NCBI GenBank assembly: GCA_002749535.1 | Contig: MZZL01000380.1 | Location: forward strand, 997,584-1,061,583 | Origin: Apophysomyces variabilis | Taxonomy: Eukaryota > Mucoromycota > Mucoromycetes > Mucorales > Mucoraceae | Length of the DNA stretch: 64,000 nt | Reading direction: 5' to 3' | In this document: positions 61,035-64,000 of the stretch, one piece after another | Numbering within the stretch: the stretch's first letter is position 1 | Layout of the letters: each line of letters begins with the position of its first letter | Notes under the pieces: model-generated | The model's database searches: none | Seen by the model: the letters and a program-made list of their open reading frames with translations, nothing else | Told to the model about the DNA's origin: nothing | Translations under genes and position numbers: made by a program

Positions 61035-61723
61035 ATGACAAGCAAGGCGCAAAACAAGGAGTTGTCAACATTACTCCAGAAATATGACGAATTTGTGAAT
61101 CTGAAACTAAAACCTGATTTGAAAGCTACCCTCGATGCCCGTAACGAAATATTCGATATTCTTTCGGAATAGTAATGCTCTCGCTGATGCATATAAAGCT
61201 TTCGATCTCACCCTTCACTTTTAGTCAGAAACTCAAATCGCAAATTGATCTCATACAAAAGCACGATCTCAAGGAGCTGAAAACAATGGTTGATTTAGGA
61301 TCACAGTTTTATGCACAGGCAGTTGTGTAAGCTGTTTTAATTGGGATGGCGCGCAGTATCACCTAACTAATTTTGAACGGCTATAAAGGCCAAACACACA
61401 GTATATATATGTCAACGTGGGATTTGGGTTCCATGTTCAGTTTACACTGGATGAGGCAAAGGTTTTTATTGAGAAAAAGGAGAAACGGTTGCAAAGGTAA
61501 ATTGGATAGGTCAAGATGGCTGGTTCTATTTCCTTTCTTTTCGGGGTGCTCACATTTTGAGATTTATAGCACGGTTGATAAATATTCAGCAGACGCTGAT
61601 AAAATTAGAGCCCACATCAAAATGGTATTGCCGTCGCGTTGAAATGGAATATATTCTGACTGACATTTTCTATAGGTATTGGAAGCCATGGCTGAGATTA
61701 TAGAAACTCAGAAAGGAGCATAA
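61035..61723 (+). CDS. UXT-like prefoldin-family protein
   Basis: Five exons, 61035..61171, 61225..61326, 61389..61496, 61570..61624 and 61676..61723, encode 149 residues (human UXT 157). It is an alpha-class prefoldin: two long coiled-coil helices with the beta hairpin between. Conserved blocks are KYDEFVNLKLKPDLKATLDA, MVDLGSQFYAQAVVPNTQYI, VNVGFGFHVQFTLDEAKVFI and KIRAHIKMVLEAMAEI. UXT belongs to the URI/R2TP prefoldin-like complex that assists assembly of RNA polymerases and PIKK kinases. All four introns are 48-70 bp. The ATG at 61035 gives the expected N-terminus; an upstream in-frame alternative is not conserved-looking. Confidence 0.9.
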
Positions 61724-63224
61724 CGGCAACTGGTCTTTTTTTTTGGACTTGTTTTTCAATCATTGTATATATATTTCCACTGTTTTCATCTAAAATAGAT
61801 CTTTTTGGCCTGGAAGGTGCCTAGTCTGCCGCGCCTTTTTAACATACATATGCCCTAATCCTTATCTGTAAGCTAATGAGAGCGCGTGAGAGTCTTTTGA
61901 ACTGTATAGTAATTTCTTATCCAAGTTGAGGTACATGAATAAGATATATCTGCCATAACCTAGTGCCTCAGCCAACTCCCCGCATTTTCCTATTTTGTGT
62001 GCCATTAACTTCTGATAGCACCTAAAATAATGGACTTACTTTGTTTTAGAGCACGTTTCAAGCACACTTTGAGTAATACATGTACATAACTTCCAGCGGT
62101 TTGTTTAATATACAGACCATGTTCCTATTTTCAATAACAAACCTCGAGCTGATTAACTCGTCTCTTCTTTCGTTTAGATATGTTCAGAGACAAAGGATAT
62201 CATGTGTCTAGAGGTGATTGCGCTCTCGCAATTATATCAATTTGTATCTTGACCTAAGGCCTACAATTATATCAAGTTCACTTGCGTCTGAAGGAGCCGA
62301 GCTAGGTACCGACATCTATCTGTACGCTCATCTACGTCTGTCTTCAATAAGTAGGATGCACAAAATGATAAACGTCAACTACGACGTGATCCATCAATTC
62401 AAAAATTATTATTGGATTACATGAGGCTTACTAGACAAGACGCAGCAACAAACACTACTGCTATTAGGTTCTTTATGAATCAGATCAAATCAATGTTATC
62501 TGTAGAACAGTGGATAATGTATTGTCGGCGCCAGGTTTCCCGCTACCAATCCTCAGGAACGACTCCAAGGAATTGGATCCACTACACACTTATTGATGAT
62601 GTTTGAGATGTACTCCACAACCTACGCAAGCATTCTCTAGATAATTCTGTTTTGCCCGACTTCCTCAGGAAGCAAAAAGATATAAAAAGGCGAAAATGTT
62701 GTAGAAATAAAGGCCACCTTTTTTACGCGGTTTTTATTCTTTTATAATCAAACCCTGCAACTCGTTGGGCTTACCGATCGACTTCGCTATTAAGTGATCC
62801 GGATTAAGCCTAGGAATCTCTGAAAAACGACAGTATAAACTGCGAAATGATTGTGTCGTCGCCGTAGTCTGAGCTGGAAATCCAATGGCCAGGTAAAGAC
62901 GGAACAATAGTAGAAGACAATAAAATAAGATAAAACGGAAGATGTTCTTTATTCTTTGTAATGTGCCCAATATTTATATCTTTTTGATTCTGGATAAATT
63001 ATGTAATCACTACGGTAATAAGATGCAAAAGGGAAACAGCTGAGAGTATTATATTAAAGATCGATGATCAAAGAAGACTTGTAGTTCTTGTCATTTATGG
63101 ACGATGGCCGAGCGTAAAAGGTGATTACCAAATCCGGTCCTTAACCGTGATTGGTCTAACGATTTTTGCCACGACAATTGGATAAACTTCGTGTAACCTC
63201 AAAAAATAAGAGTAGAAAAAGATA
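61724..63224. other. Intergenic region between UXT and tRNA-Tyr
   Basis: 1.5 kb, AT-rich. A minus ORF at 62734-62970 encodes a hydrophobic N-terminus and a polar tail but begins with TTG, not ATG. It could be an exon of an unseen gene; not annotated. Confidence 0.45.
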
Positions 63225-63308
63225 TCCGGCCTACCAGATTCGAACTAGTGACCTAAAGATGACAGTTTTAACTACAGTCTTCCGCTCTACCAACTGAGCT
63301 AAGGCCGG
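63225..63308 (-). tRNA. tRNA-Tyr (GUA) with 11-nt intron
   Basis: An 84-nt cloverleaf on the minus strand. The 7-bp acceptor stem is CCGGCCT/AGGCCGG with discriminator A. The D arm is GCTC-AGTTGGTA-GAGC and the anticodon stem GAAGA/TCTTT with anticodon GTA at 63275-63273. The T arm is ACTAG-TTCGAAT-CTGGT. An 11-nt intron (63271-63261) sits one base 3' of the anticodon, the canonical position; nearly all eukaryotic tRNA-Tyr genes are intron-bearing. Internal A and B box promoters are intact (TAGCTCAGTTGGTAGAGC and GTTCGAATC). A T-run downstream on the minus strand (about 63211-63215) can act as the Pol III terminator. Confidence 0.97.
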
Positions 63309-63548
63309 TTGTTATGCCAAGAACCAGGAAAATCTATTTGTCGGTTAATACAGAAGCAACGCACAAACACTCCCTAAAAGGTAAGGTTGCGCACCATGTA
63401 GAAAAAGGGCTATAGAGAATGATTTTATCTAACAATAAAGGAGTAGAAAACTTCATATAGAATTGTTACAATAAAAAGAGGGGAATTCCTGTAGGAAGTA
63501 TAATTATCACAGTTTAAAAACTGTTTTATATCAAAAATTGACTTAACA
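63309..63548. other. Intergenic region between tRNA-Tyr and MITE
   Basis: Short AT-rich spacer; nothing recognisable. Confidence 0.5.
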
Positions 63549-63825
63549 CTTTCACTTAGGGCTTGAAATGGGTGGGCCTTAACTGGTTGGGCCATAACTG
63601 GGCTGGGTTAGGATATTGACCCATGACCTGCTAGACTGGGCCAAGATCTTAACCTAGAACCTGGCACACTAGGCCTATTGCACTAAGATGGGCCCATTGA
63701 CCTGTGGGCCAACTCAGGCGGGCCATATCAGGTGGGCCAATTTTATGGCCCACAACCCAGCCCACTAAAACCCACCTGGCAGACATCCAGTCGGGCTGGG
63801 TCAAATTCTGAGCCCTACTTTCACT
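63549..63825. mobile_element. Non-autonomous hAT-like element (MITE) with 8-bp target duplication
   Basis: A 261-bp element (63557-63817) is flanked by a perfect 8-bp direct repeat CTTTCACT (63549-63556 and 63818-63825). Its ends are inverted: TAGGGCTTGAAAT on the left and, read from the right on the other strand, TAGGGCTCAGAAT, matching at 10 of 13 bases. An 8-bp duplication with TAGGGC-type ends is the pattern of hAT transposons. The interior has no coding capacity and is rich in GGGCC, GGGCTGGG and TGGGCC words, much GC-richer than the flanks. It lies 240 bp upstream of the tRNA-Tyr gene. The perfect duplication suggests a young insertion. Confidence 0.88.
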
Positions 63826-64000
63826 TATCTGTAACTAATTTAGATAAATTTTGTTTTGTGCTCTACAGATTCATCTTATGGTAAAATAAGTAGTGTCATA
63901 TAGCTAGTATGTCGTTATACACCTTAATAGCGGGACTACAATACAGTTTCCCAATTTGATATATGGATCATCGTATTTTACATGCAATGTAGCTCTCTCC
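63826..64000. other. Window end, AT-rich
   Basis: No feature seen. Confidence 0.5.

Noticed and set aside
62734..62970. Hydrophobic minus ORF near the tRNA
   Set aside because: Starts with TTG, no upstream exon or domain found.

Overview
The window is nuclear DNA of a filamentous fungus, most likely an early-diverging one (Mucoromycota, Mucorales-like). The reasons are a fungus-specific translation elongation factor 3 with strong codon bias, many short GT-AG introns (mostly 45-70 bp), short intergenic gaps mixed with a few gaps of 2-5 kb, and genes such as Gemin7, UXT, MHYT and GLTSCR1-domain proteins that many Dikarya have lost or changed. No prokaryotic operons, phage or CRISPR features are present. 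All exon models come from reading splice sites by eye with phase checking; each multi-exon model below closes in frame.

Layout. 1-10 kb: the 3' part of a membrane-anchored Ppn2/ApaH-like phosphatase (+), histone chaperone SPT2 (-) and eEF3 (+). 10-22 kb, all minus: an Esc1-like bHLH regulator, an M13 metalloprotease, ETT1 and an armadillo protein related to smgGDS/RAP1GDS1. 22-31 kb: a secreted orphan (+), a four-helix membrane orphan (-), ribosomal protein L26/uL24 (+) and an MHYT membrane sensor (-). 31-39 kb: a gene-poor gap, a small protein with two RanBP2 fingers (+), a secreted PEBP (-), and an alpha/beta hydrolase and F-box protein (-) that may be one fused gene. 39-49 kb: a second gene-poor gap, an orphan seven-helix membrane protein (+), DNA polymerase eta (-) and a 58-residue metallothionein (-). 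50-58 kb: an SFP1-like zinc-finger factor (-), a Zn2Cys6 regulator (-), Gemin7 (+) and LCL3 nuclease (-). 58-64 kb: a GLTSCR1-domain SWI/SNF-type subunit (+), prefoldin-like UXT (+), an intron-bearing tRNA-Tyr (-) and a 261-bp hAT-like MITE with a perfect 8-bp target duplication.

Functionally this is mostly housekeeping. Translation and growth control are strongly represented (eEF3, uL24, ETT1, SFP1, tRNA-Tyr), followed by chromatin and DNA maintenance (SPT2, GLTSCR1 protein, UXT, Pol eta). Membrane, secreted and stress functions make up much of the rest (M13 protease, PEBP, MHYT, 7TM protein, metallothionein). No clustered pathway or defence island is visible. The most noteworthy items are the MITE, the metallothionein, the possible F-box/hydrolase fusion, the one-repeat-per-exon armadillo gene, the orphan 7TM protein and a putatively mitochondrial RanBP2-finger protein.
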